A DNA stretch of 64,000 nt from Aneurinibacillus sp. Ricciae_BoGa-3 (GTDB lineage Bacteria > Bacillota > Bacilli > Aneurinibacillales > Aneurinibacillaceae): NCBI RefSeq assembly GCF_028421645.1, contig NZ_CP116887.1, positions 1,924,001 through 1,988,000 of the forward strand, written 5' to 3'. The notes beneath the pieces were generated by a model, which worked only from the letters and a program-made list of their open reading frames with translations, had not been told where the DNA came from and made no database searches. Shown here one piece after another: positions 46,314 to 53,920 of the stretch. Both the position numbers and the translations under genes were made by a program. Numbering within the stretch: position 1 is the stretch's first letter; every line of letters begins with the position of its first letter.

Positions 46314-46712
46314 ATGTTCACGATAGGGGAAGCGGCCAAGCGTCTTGGGCTAACCACCCACACGCTGCGCTATTATGAAAAAATCAATCTGCTTCCAGAA
46401 GTGGGCCGGCGCGGAACCAACAGTGCCCGGCTTTATACGGAAGAGGATTTGCAGTTTATTCAGTTTCTTATAAGCTTAAAAGAAACCGGCATGCCGCTCA
46501 CCCACATTGCGCACTTTGTACAGGATGGTTGCTTGTTGCATAGGGTTGGAAATGAAGGTGCAGAGCTTAAGGAATCCGTGCAAACCCGGCTTGATCTATT
46601 ACAGCAGCATTTGCAGCAATTGGAAGAACAAAAAGCAAGGTTAAATGAAACGATAGCGTTGACCAAACAAAAAATGAACTTTTATAAAAAGGTAACGATG
46701 ATGTATGATTAG
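46314..46712 (+). CDS. MerR family regulator (AdhR/NmlR-like)
   Basis: 132 residues. The winged helix-turn-helix MFTIGEAAKRLGLTTHTLRYYEKINLL is followed by the wing and a C-terminal dimerisation coiled coil (LQQHLQQLEEQKARLNETI). A single Cys in HFVQDGCLLHR could act as a sensor, as in AdhR. AGGAGG lies 7 bp before ATG 46314. It is 26 bp behind the oxidoreductase gene, so it likely regulates its own operon through the dyad at 45201. Confidence 0.9.
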   Translation: MFTIGEAAKRLGLTTHTLRYYEKINLLPEVGRRGTNSARLYTEEDLQFIQFLISLKETGMPLTHIAHFVQDGCLLHRVGNEGAELKESVQTRLDLLQQHLQQLEEQKARLNETIALTKQKMNFYKKVTMMYD

Positions 46713-46732
46713 CATGAAGGAGTGATTATATA

Positions 46733-47263
46733 TTGTTGGTTAAAATGAAGTGGGATGCATTCAACACCTTGCAGGATGAAGCACTCGGATTGGCGTGTTT
46801 CGAGCCAATCAACCAAGCTTATAAGGAGATTCAGACTCGAGGAGACGATTTCAGTACAGGGCTCTACCAGCGACTATCTGACGGACAAAAAGCATTATTT
46901 ATATTTCGGGCCTATTACACCCACGTAAGGAAATCTGCTGCTGATTTATACTGGTGGAGTGCCTATTTTATGGCACAACCCGGGAGATGGCCAGCATTAA
47001 AAAACGGGCTTCGTTTGTTCGGGGATCGCGCCACAAGGTATCTACTTGAGGATCTCGAAGCAAGTCTCAGAGAAAGAAATCACCCAAGGAATTTAGAAAA
47101 TTTCGATGTTTCGACTCAGGATCTAAGGTATGACCCTGAATTGTGCTCTTCTGTAAGCTCTCTGTACGCCCAACTTCACGAAGCCGCACCGATAACAATA
47201 AAAATAATCGCAGATTATATTCGTAATCACCCGGGAGATTTTGTTCAAATTCAAAGGAATTAG
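46733..47263 (+). CDS. Hypothetical protein, third gene of the MerR operon
   Basis: A 176-residue soluble all-helical protein from TTG 46733 (AAGGAG 10 bp upstream); ATG 46745 is an alternative. Notable features are QKALFIFRAYYTHVRKSAADLYWWSAYFMAQPGRW, with clustered aromatics, and ERNHPRNLENFDV. I cannot assign a family or function. Its 20-bp distance from merR and the shared downstream terminator place it in that operon. Confidence 0.6.
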   Translation: MLVKMKWDAFNTLQDEALGLACFEPINQAYKEIQTRGDDFSTGLYQRLSDGQKALFIFRAYYTHVRKSAADLYWWSAYFMAQPGRWPALKNGLRLFGDRATRYLLEDLEASLRERNHPRNLENFDVSTQDLRYDPELCSSVSSLYAQLHEAAPITIKIIADYIRNHPGDFVQIQRN

Positions 47264-47313
47264 GTGTAATGACAGCCTTTATTCAGCTCTCATGCAACAT
47301 TCGTAATATCACA

Positions 47314-47347
47314 TGACCGCCTAATACCTCATGGCGGTCTTCATTTT
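47314..47347 (+). terminator. Rho-independent terminator
   Basis: GACCGCC and GGCGGTC form a 7-bp stem with an 11-nt loop, then a T-rich tail, closing the MerR-linked operon. Confidence 0.7.
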
Positions 47348-47410
47348 GTATAAGAATCAATATGGTACGACAACAGAGCTATCAATTTATTGATAAGGAA
47401 GGTAAGCCTC

Positions 47411-48619
47411 ATGCAACATAAGCTGTATTATCAGGACCCCTACATAACCGAATTTACTGCATCTTTAATCGGCCAGGGCATCGATGACAATGGCAGACCG
47501 TATGTGATTCTCAACCAGACCGCTTTTTATCCGACTGGCGGTGGACAACCGTATGATACGGGGGAGCTTAATGGCACAGCTGTAATTGATGTCGAAGAGG
47601 TCGGCGGCCAAATCCGCCATATACTTGAGCATCCGCTTGAACATACACAAACGGTAAGCGGTCGTATTAACTGGAAACGCCGCTTGGATCACATGCAGCA
47701 GCACACCGGCCAGCATATTTTATCCGCATCCTTTGAACAGCTTTTTTGTGCCGCAACCGTTGGCTTTCATATGGGCAGTGAAATTGTCACGATTGATCTG
47801 GCCATTTCGGATTTATCGTGGGATTTGGCAGGGCAGGCAGAAGAACTGGCCAACCGGATTGTTTTTGAGAATCGAATCATTACCCCGCGTTTTGTAGAAT
47901 CAGAGGAATTAAAAGAGCTGCCGCTTCGAAAGGCACCTACCGTAACAGAGAATATCCGGATCGTCACAATCGAAGGATTTGATCATAACCCCTGCGGCGG
48001 CACCCACCCTGCCAGAACCGGCGACGTGGGGCCGATTAAAGTCCTTGGCTGGGAAAAGAACAAAGGGAATATCCGTGTCGAATTTGTTTGCGGAGCTAGG
48101 ACCTTACAAGTGTTGGATAAGAAGCAGCGGATTCTGCGTGATGCCACACGCCTGCTCATAAGCAGCGAGACAGAGCTTGCAGCCAACATTGAAAGAGTGC
48201 TAGCCGAACGTAAAAATCTTGAAAAACAGCTGGGTGAAGCAAACGATAAACTGCTTGCTTATGAAGCCGATGCGTGTATCGCCGCAGCCGTCGCATTGGG
48301 AGGTGCTGCTTGGATTCAACGGATCTACTCGAATCGCCCGCTGCCTGAACTTCAGAAGCTTGCCAAAATGATTGCCGATAAGGAAGCATCCGCTGTTGTC
48401 CTATTGTTTTCAACAGGAAATCGTACACAGGTAGTAGCTGCAAGAGGAACGGAAGTTGTGTTGTCTGCAGGGGACTGGATTAAAGAAATTATGCCTTTTA
48501 TAGGCGGTAAAGGTGGGGGCAGTGCCGCGATCGCACAGGGGGGAGCGGTTACCGAGATTCCGGCTGAAGAAATTGTCCAGTACGCTCTTGATAAGCTAAA
48601 AGCAAAACTGGCAACTTAG
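47411..48619 (+). CDS. Alanyl-tRNA editing protein AlaX (long form with DHHA1 domain)
   Basis: A 402-residue free-standing editing protein that hydrolyses Ser-tRNA(Ala) and Gly-tRNA(Ala). The N-terminal AlaRS-like part has FYPTGGGQPYDTG. The zinc motifs are HTGQH (about 97-101) and CGGTH (about 195-199). The C-terminal DHHA1 domain ends GGKGGGSAAIAQGG. ATG 47411 follows AAGGAAGGT and is preferred to the upstream ATG. It is a single gene. Confidence 0.93.
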   Translation: MQHKLYYQDPYITEFTASLIGQGIDDNGRPYVILNQTAFYPTGGGQPYDTGELNGTAVIDVEEVGGQIRHILEHPLEHTQTVSGRINWKRRLDHMQQHTGQHILSASFEQLFCAATVGFHMGSEIVTIDLAISDLSWDLAGQAEELANRIVFENRIITPRFVESEELKELPLRKAPTVTENIRIVTIEGFDHNPCGGTHPARTGDVGPIKVLGWEKNKGNIRVEFVCGARTLQVLDKKQRILRDATRLLISSETELAANIERVLAERKNLEKQLGEANDKLLAYEADACIAAAVALGGAAWIQRIYSNRPLPELQKLAKMIADKEASAVVLLFSTGNRTQVVAARGTEVVLSAGDWIKEIMPFIGGKGGGSAAIAQGGAVTEIPAEEIVQYALDKLKAKLAT

Positions 48620-48726
48620 TGGCGTGTGTTAACCTCAAGAAATTGAGTGTGGATCAGCAGGAAATGGAAAAAGGGTGTAGAAAGCTTATTTGCAACAATA
48701 AAATTGCGAAATGGGGGCTATGTGGC

Positions 48727-49278
48727 ATGAGCAAAAAAATTCTCATCATTACAGGAGACGCAGTAGAAGCACTTGAGGTTTTCTATCCGTATTACCGCTG
48801 CCTTGAAGAAGGATTTGATGTCACCATCGCATCGCCATCAGTGAAAAAACTGTACACCGTGTGCCATGACTTTGTTGAAGGGACCGAGACATACATTGAA
48901 AAGCCGGCTTACGGACTGGATTCGCAGCTTGCTTTTGCTGATGTCAATCCGGAAGAATATGATGGACTCATCATTCCAGGTGGCCGTGCACCCGAGTATA
49001 TTCGACTTGATGAGAATGTTCCCCACATTCTCCGGCACTTCTTTGAAAATAATAAGCCGGTTGGCGCGATCTGCCACGCAGCTCAGGTTCTCTCCGTTGT
49101 TCCTGAACTGATGAAAGGCCGAGAGTATACTGCCTACATCGCCTGTAGCCCTGATGTAACCGCGTGTGGTGCGACTTATATTAAAGAAACATTGCACACG
49201 CATGGAAATCTCGTGTCCGGCCACGCCTGGCCAGATCTGCCAGGTTTCATGAATCGTTTTATGAGCCTGCTCAAATAA
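48727..49278 (+). CDS. DJ-1/PfpI family protein
   Basis: A 183-residue glutamine-amidotransferase-like fold. The nucleophile elbow is GAICHAAQ (Cys about 117) with a preceding Glu in the first third, and LIIPGGRAPEY. The C-terminal SGHAWPDLPGFM is typical of the YhbO/PfpI branch. Members act as glyoxalases, deglycase-like enzymes or stress proteins. ATG 48727 follows GGGGGC; the frame upstream of it lacks homology. Confidence 0.85.
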   Translation: MSKKILIITGDAVEALEVFYPYYRCLEEGFDVTIASPSVKKLYTVCHDFVEGTETYIEKPAYGLDSQLAFADVNPEEYDGLIIPGGRAPEYIRLDENVPHILRHFFENNKPVGAICHAAQVLSVVPELMKGREYTAYIACSPDVTACGATYIKETLHTHGNLVSGHAWPDLPGFMNRFMSLLK

Positions 49279-49415
49279 AAGGCTCAGTATTTGCCTTGGA
49301 TGTTTTTATTTTCACTTCCCAATGGGTAATAACAACTTGAATCTTCTTTATTTCGGGAAGAGCTGCAGGTTGCTTTCTATTAAGTTGGAACCCAATTGAG
49401 AAAGGTGGAAACAGC

Positions 49416-49733
49416 ATGAATGACGACGTTTTTATAAAGGAATACATGAACCTGGCCGCACTTCATGAAGACATCGAGAACTTTAAGGATAAGCAATTCA
49501 CAGAAGGTAACATGTACATCTTTGCGAAGGACACGAATACCCCAAGAAACTTGAACGATATTAATGGCGTGGATAAATATATACAGGAAGAGGGAGATCA
49601 ACCTCAGAACGCCTTACAGAATCTCGGGTTTAGTTCTGATGAAGCGGATTATTATTCATCCAAACTCGATGATGGAAAAGCCTTGTTGGTGATAAAACAT
49701 TATAAACAAGGCGCGAATCCTCCTTTTATTTAA
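49416..49733 (+). CDS. General stress protein 17M-like (YflT domain)
   Basis: A 105-residue cytosolic protein with the YflT/GSP17M pattern: a beta strand ending MYIFAKD, a helix region, then LGFSSDEADYYSSKLDDGKALLVIKH. Homologues belong to the Bacillus general stress response, and the biochemical role is unknown. AGAAAGGTGG precedes ATG. A terminator follows. Confidence 0.75.
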   Translation: MNDDVFIKEYMNLAALHEDIENFKDKQFTEGNMYIFAKDTNTPRNLNDINGVDKYIQEEGDQPQNALQNLGFSSDEADYYSSKLDDGKALLVIKHYKQGANPPFI

Positions 49734-49748
49734 AAAGCTTTACGTAAC

Positions 49749-49787
49749 GCCTCGTTGGAGAGCAATCCTGCGAGGCTTATTTTTTTG
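49749..49787 (+). terminator. Rho-independent terminator
   Basis: GCCTCG and CGAGGC with a loop, followed by TTATTTTTTT. Confidence 0.85.
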
Positions 49788-49942
49788 CTTACAAATTAAT
49801 TTTTCAACACCATGCCATCCATTTATCTACGCCTCAAAAAAGTTTGAAGCAGCTGACGGCGATGTTTTTATAGGATTTTCATGGCATTCACTGTAAAATA
49901 AAACAATGAGAAGCATAATGCAGATGAATGAGGTGAACCTAT
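49788..49942 (+). promoter_or_regulatory. Upstream region of the glmS-like gene, without recognisable ribozyme
   Basis: About 155 bp with AT-rich promoter-like sequence and the ribosome site GAGGTGA. The conserved core of the glmS ribozyme was not found by eye. Confidence 0.5.
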
Positions 49943-51778
49943 TTGAGCGGCATCGTTGGCTACATAGGAAAAAGAAAGGCGAAGCCCATCCTGCTTGACT
50001 GCCTGGAACGGTTAGATTACCGAGGGTATGATTCGGCAGGGCTTGCCATATCAGACCTTAAACAGATAGAAATTAGAAAAACAGAAGGACGGATAAAGGA
50101 TTTGCGTGACCTACTTCTAGTTGAACCGATGGAATCGGGAGTCCTTGGAATCGGGCATACCCGGTGGGCAACACACGGAAATCCTTCTTCCGTCAACGCG
50201 CATCCGCTGGGCGGCTGCACCAACCAGTTCGTCGTCGCCCATAATGGGATTATTGAGAATTACCCGCGCCTTAAACAAGAGCTCGTGAAGAAAGGCCATA
50301 CATTTACGACAGACACAGATACAGAGGTGATTCCCCATCTCCTGGAGGAAAATGATACGGGGGATTTTGAGGAAACCGTCTGCAAAGTACTGCCTTTGCT
50401 TAAAGGCTCCTACGCACTTGCGATCATGTCGGCTTCCCATCCTAACCAAATCATTGCGGTTTCTCAGGATAACCCGTTTGTTATCGGATTTGGAAAGGAG
50501 GAGACTTTTCTAACATCAGATATTCCGGCCCTTCTTTCTTATACCCGCGAGTTCTATCCGATCAAAAACGGAGAAATCGCGCTGCTCACACCGGATAAAG
50601 TCACCATAAAAACGTGTTGTGGCGAAATCCTGTCTCCGAACCATATTACGGCTGCATACAACCCGCAGGATATGATGCTGCAGGACTACGACCATTTCAT
50701 GCTGAAGGAAATCTTTGAGCAGCCTAAAGCAGTAGAAGAAACGCTCAAAGATAGGCTGGACGCGGATGGCGTACGTCTCCCTGAGCTGGAAGATGTCTTA
50801 ACGGATGAACGCTTGCAAAATGTTCGCAAAATCCATATCGTCGCCAGCGGCACCTCCTACCATTCAGGAATGATAGGAAAAAAAGTGATGGATCACCTGC
50901 TGGAGATACCGGTTTCTGTGTCCTACTCGTCAGACTTTCACGACGAGCATCCAACTCTCTCAGAAAGCAATCTGGTCATCTTTCTAAGCCAGTCGGGGGA
51001 AACAGCTGATACGCTATCAGCCTTGCGCGAAGCGAAACGGCATGGCTGTACCGTTATTGCGGTAACAAACACAGCAGGAAGTACGATCACCCGCAAGGCT
51101 GATTGCACAATTCTAACCAAAGCAGGACCCGAGATGGCGGTCGCCTCTACAAAATCGTACACGGCCCAAATAACGCTGCTTATGGTGCTTACGATCTGGC
51201 TTGCAGATAAAACCGGGGGTGCCGGGGAGAAGGACGTTTCGGACCTCCTGCGATCACTCGCCCGCTTAAAACAGGATGTTGAATCGACTCTAATCATGAC
51301 CAAGGATGCGATTGACCAGTTCGCACAGGTAACTTATGACCAGGACCATCTCTTTCTCATTGGGCGCGGCTTTGACCACGTGCTTGCCCTGGAAGGCGCG
51401 CTTAAGTTGCAGGAAGTTGCCTATATCCACGCCGACGCCTACGCGGCCGGCGAAATGAAGCACGGCACCATGGCGCTCATCACGCCGGGTGTACCCGTTA
51501 TCGCTCTAGCAACCCAGCCGCATGTCCTGGATAAAACCATAAGCAACATCAAAGAAGTAAAAGCAAGGGAAGCCTTTGTGGTTGGCATAACAACGGTCGA
51601 CGACGAACTCGTCGAAAGCGTTGTGGATGAAGTGATGTATATACCATCGACGCATCCATTTCTCATGCCGATCTTAGCCGCTATCCCGCTGCAGCTGCTT
51701 GCTTACTATTCTGGCACTGTACGGGGCCACGACGTTGATAGGCCCCGGAACCTTGCTAAGTCGCTGACAGTTGAGTAG
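49943..51778 (+). CDS. glmS: GlmS-type glucosamine-6-phosphate synthase with Cys1 replaced by Ser
   Basis: 611 residues, full length. The isomerase half is intact (SGTSYHSGMIGKK, LSQSGETADTL, STKSYTAQ, EGALKLQEVAYIHADAYAAGEMKHG, C-terminal DRPRNLAKSLTVE with the catalytic Lys). The glutaminase half keeps the Arg in HTRWATHG, the Asn-Gly in AHNGIIEN and the Asp in TDTDTEV. However, codon 2 is AGC, so the sequence starts M-S-G-I-V-G-Y instead of M-C-G-I-V-G-Y. The N-terminal nucleophile Cys is therefore missing. TTG 49943 has GAGGTGA 6-7 bp upstream, and a TGA lies in frame just before it, so no alternative start rescues Cys. Confidence 0.9.
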   Translation: MSGIVGYIGKRKAKPILLDCLERLDYRGYDSAGLAISDLKQIEIRKTEGRIKDLRDLLLVEPMESGVLGIGHTRWATHGNPSSVNAHPLGGCTNQFVVAHNGIIENYPRLKQELVKKGHTFTTDTDTEVIPHLLEENDTGDFEETVCKVLPLLKGSYALAIMSASHPNQIIAVSQDNPFVIGFGKEETFLTSDIPALLSYTREFYPIKNGEIALLTPDKVTIKTCCGEILSPNHITAAYNPQDMMLQDYDHFMLKEIFEQPKAVEETLKDRLDADGVRLPELEDVLTDERLQNVRKIHIVASGTSYHSGMIGKKVMDHLLEIPVSVSYSSDFHDEHPTLSESNLVIFLSQSGETADTLSALREAKRHGCTVIAVTNTAGSTITRKADCTILTKAGPEMAVASTKSYTAQITLLMVLTIWLADKTGGAGEKDVSDLLRSLARLKQDVESTLIMTKDAIDQFAQVTYDQDHLFLIGRGFDHVLALEGALKLQEVAYIHADAYAAGEMKHGTMALITPGVPVIALATQPHVLDKTISNIKEVKAREAFVVGITTVDDELVESVVDEVMYIPSTHPFLMPILAAIPLQLLAYYSGTVRGHDVDRPRNLAKSLTVE

Positions 51779-51813
51779 GAATTGCACAATGCTAATGATA
51801 TTGTTGTCGTTAT

Positions 51814-51890
51814 ACAAAAAAGTTGTATCCTGAACAAAAATGTCGTATCTTAAACAAAAAAGTTGTATCGTAGACAAAAAAGTTGTATCA
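51814..51890 (+). repeat. Four tandem 20-bp transposon-end repeats (probable TnsB sites)
   Basis: The core ACAAAAAAGTTGTATC (second copy ACAAAAATGTCGTATC) starts at 51814, 51834, 51854 and 51874, an exact 20-bp period. Tn7 right ends carry four closely packed TnsB-binding sites, which matches in number and position. Confidence 0.85.
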
Positions 51891-51940
51891 TAACCACTTT
51901 TTCTGGGTAATACTAAATTATTCAGAAAGGTGGTATTTTT

Positions 51941-52783
51941 TTGCCTAAGCGAGGGACGGTGTGGACGGAAGATAAAATAAACCGATACCTGAAGGAAGGA
52001 AGGGGCCAAGGGGAAGGCAGTAAATATGCCCCTTGGCTCACCATACGGGACTTTCCTTCCTCAGGCAGAGTATCCAGAGTACATGGGTGGACGACGAATC
52101 GAATTCACCATTTCATGTCGGATTTGGAGACAAATTATTTTTATTTATTGGACTGGTCAGATTATATAACAGATATTCGAGAGCAGTTTCCCTTGGATCG
52201 TGAAATAACACTACGGATTGCTGAAACAAAAGGTATTAAACATCCGATTGATACCAAAAGTCAGACACCCGTAGTAATGACTAGTGATTTTTTATTAAGC
52301 GGATACAGGAACGGCAAGGAATTTGTGGTGGTAAGGACGATAAAGCCCTCCGACAAACTGGATAACCCAAGAACAATAGCAAAGTTTGAAATCGAGCGCG
52401 CTTATTGGGAAGAAAAGGGAATAAATTGGGGAATTGTTACGGAAAAAGAAATTCCCAAAACTTTTGTCAATAATGTTAAATGGGTTCATCAAGCCCTTAG
52501 ATTGGACGGCTCCCATGGAGTGGACTCTGGGAATATAACCATCTATTCCGATCGTTTAAAAAGGCATTTGTTGAATGACAAATGCTCAATGCGGACAATT
52601 CTTAACAGATTAGATGAGGAGACAAATGCACCGGCAGGAACATTCCTTTTCGTATTGAAACACCTGATAGCCACCAAGGAGGTAGCAATCAAAATGAATG
52701 ACAAGTTTGTGATAAAAAATAGGCCACAAGATATGATTGAAAATATAAAGTTTGCCGTGGAGGAGGAAAAAACAATTATATGA
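51941..52783 (+). CDS. tnsA: Tn7-like transposase endonuclease TnsA
   Basis: 280 residues from a TTG start (AAAGGTGG upstream). TnsA is the type-II-restriction-like nuclease that cuts the 5' ends of Tn7 elements. The N-terminal domain shows SDLETNYFYLLDWSDYITDIREQFPLD (catalytic Glu), VVMTSDFLL (catalytic Asp) and VVRTIKPSDKL (catalytic Lys). The C-terminal winged-helix part (about 190-270) would bind TnsC. The frame is intact. Its stop overlaps the tnsB start as ATGA. Confidence 0.85.
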   Translation: MPKRGTVWTEDKINRYLKEGRGQGEGSKYAPWLTIRDFPSSGRVSRVHGWTTNRIHHFMSDLETNYFYLLDWSDYITDIREQFPLDREITLRIAETKGIKHPIDTKSQTPVVMTSDFLLSGYRNGKEFVVVRTIKPSDKLDNPRTIAKFEIERAYWEEKGINWGIVTEKEIPKTFVNNVKWVHQALRLDGSHGVDSGNITIYSDRLKRHLLNDKCSMRTILNRLDEETNAPAGTFLFVLKHLIATKEVAIKMNDKFVIKNRPQDMIENIKFAVEEEKTII

Positions 52784-53920
52784 GTATTCTTGTAAATGAC
52801 ATCATTGTTTTTTCTTCTTTGGATAAAGATGAAAAAACCTTTGAAAGAGTGCTCTGGATGGATGAATGGGTAACCTTCACCATCGATATTTTTGCAGAGA
52901 AGCCTGTACCAGTAATGAGGAGGCTAAAAGACATCGAGGAGGATTTAGAAAATAAGGTCGCCTTCAAGTGTGTTGATGATCCCTATATGAAGTTTTTAAA
53001 TGACAGCGAGATAAAGGGAAAAGACATAAAAATAAGGGATCAACGCTGGGAGATTGTTAAATCTATAGCAATTGCTGAAAATGAACCAGCTATTTACCAC
53101 GATCATATTAGGAAGGACCTTATAAAGAATGCGATGGAACAACATCATGTAACGAATAAGAGCGTATGGAAGTTCCTTAGACAATACTAGCAAAGAGGGA
53201 AGACCATAAACACATTATTGCCTGATTTCGGAAAATGTGGAGGTGACGGTAAAGAAAAGGTTGCAGGGGAAAAAAACGTGGCAGACCACCGAAATTTCCG
53301 CATATCAGGGGAGAAGGAATTAATGTCGATGAGGCAACGAAAAAAATTTTCTGGATAATTCGATCTAGACATTACCTTACAGAAAAGGAGATTGATTATA
53401 CAGTTGCCTACGAATTAATGCTTAAGGAGTTCTATGTTGAAAGTTATTCCATTGTAAATGGTATTCGAAAGCCTATTTTGGCACCTCCCGGAGAAATACC
53501 GACCTACAGGCAATTTCACTATTGGATGACAAAGAATGAAAACATCGAAGAAAAGCTGAAAAAACGAAAGGGGGCGAAGAAATTCGACCTGGAGTATCGA
53601 CCTGTTCTTGGAACATCCACCAGGGAAGCCATGGGTCCAGGATCCAAATTTCAAATCGATGCAACTGTAGCTGATGTTTACCTACTGTCCGAATATAAAA
53701 AAAATTGGATTATAGGTAGGCCGGTAATTTATGTTGTGATCGATGTATTTAGTCGAATGATTGTTGGTCTATATGTAGGACTTGAAGGTCCAAGTTGGAT
53801 AGGTGCAATGATGGCTTTAGCGAACACAGCCTCGGATAAAGTTAAATTCTGCAAGGAATATGATGTTGAGATATCAGAAGATGAGTGGCCATGTCGTAAT
53901 ATGCCAGAAGCGATCTTATT
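52780..53920 (+). pseudogene. tnsB: Tn7-like transposase TnsB, inactivated and truncated
   Basis: The N-terminal ~136 codons are intact up to FLRQY, where TAG (53188-53190) stands in the place of a likely Trp codon (TGG). Homology continues in the same frame (QRGKTINTLLPDFG) to a seven-A run near 53268-53274. It then shifts by one to KRGRPPKFPHIRGEG and IIRSRHYLTEKEIDYTVAYELMLKEFYVESY. The catalytic core begins FQIDATVADVYL (first Asp) and YVVIDVFSRMIVGLY (second Asp). It stops after CRNMPEAIL, before the third acidic residue, at the IS21 junction. Confidence 0.85.

Larger units (their letters stand above)
51802..53920 (+). mobile_element. Tn7-like transposon remnant (right end, tnsA, broken tnsB) at attTn7
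   Basis: The element begins with TGT 24-27 bp behind the glmS stop, exactly where Tn7 inserts. Four 20-bp repeats follow, then tnsA and tnsB transcribed inwards, the same order as the right end of Tn7. It is cut off inside tnsB by an IS21-type remnant. No tnsC, tnsD/tniQ or left end was recognised in the window. Confidence 0.85.

Noticed and set aside
49788..49942. glmS ribozyme
   Set aside because: None of the conserved ribozyme core could be found by eye between the preceding terminator and the start codon.
51814..51890. Small CRISPR array
   Set aside because: The repeats are contiguous at 20-bp pitch with no spacers, and no cas genes occur. They fit transposon-end sites.
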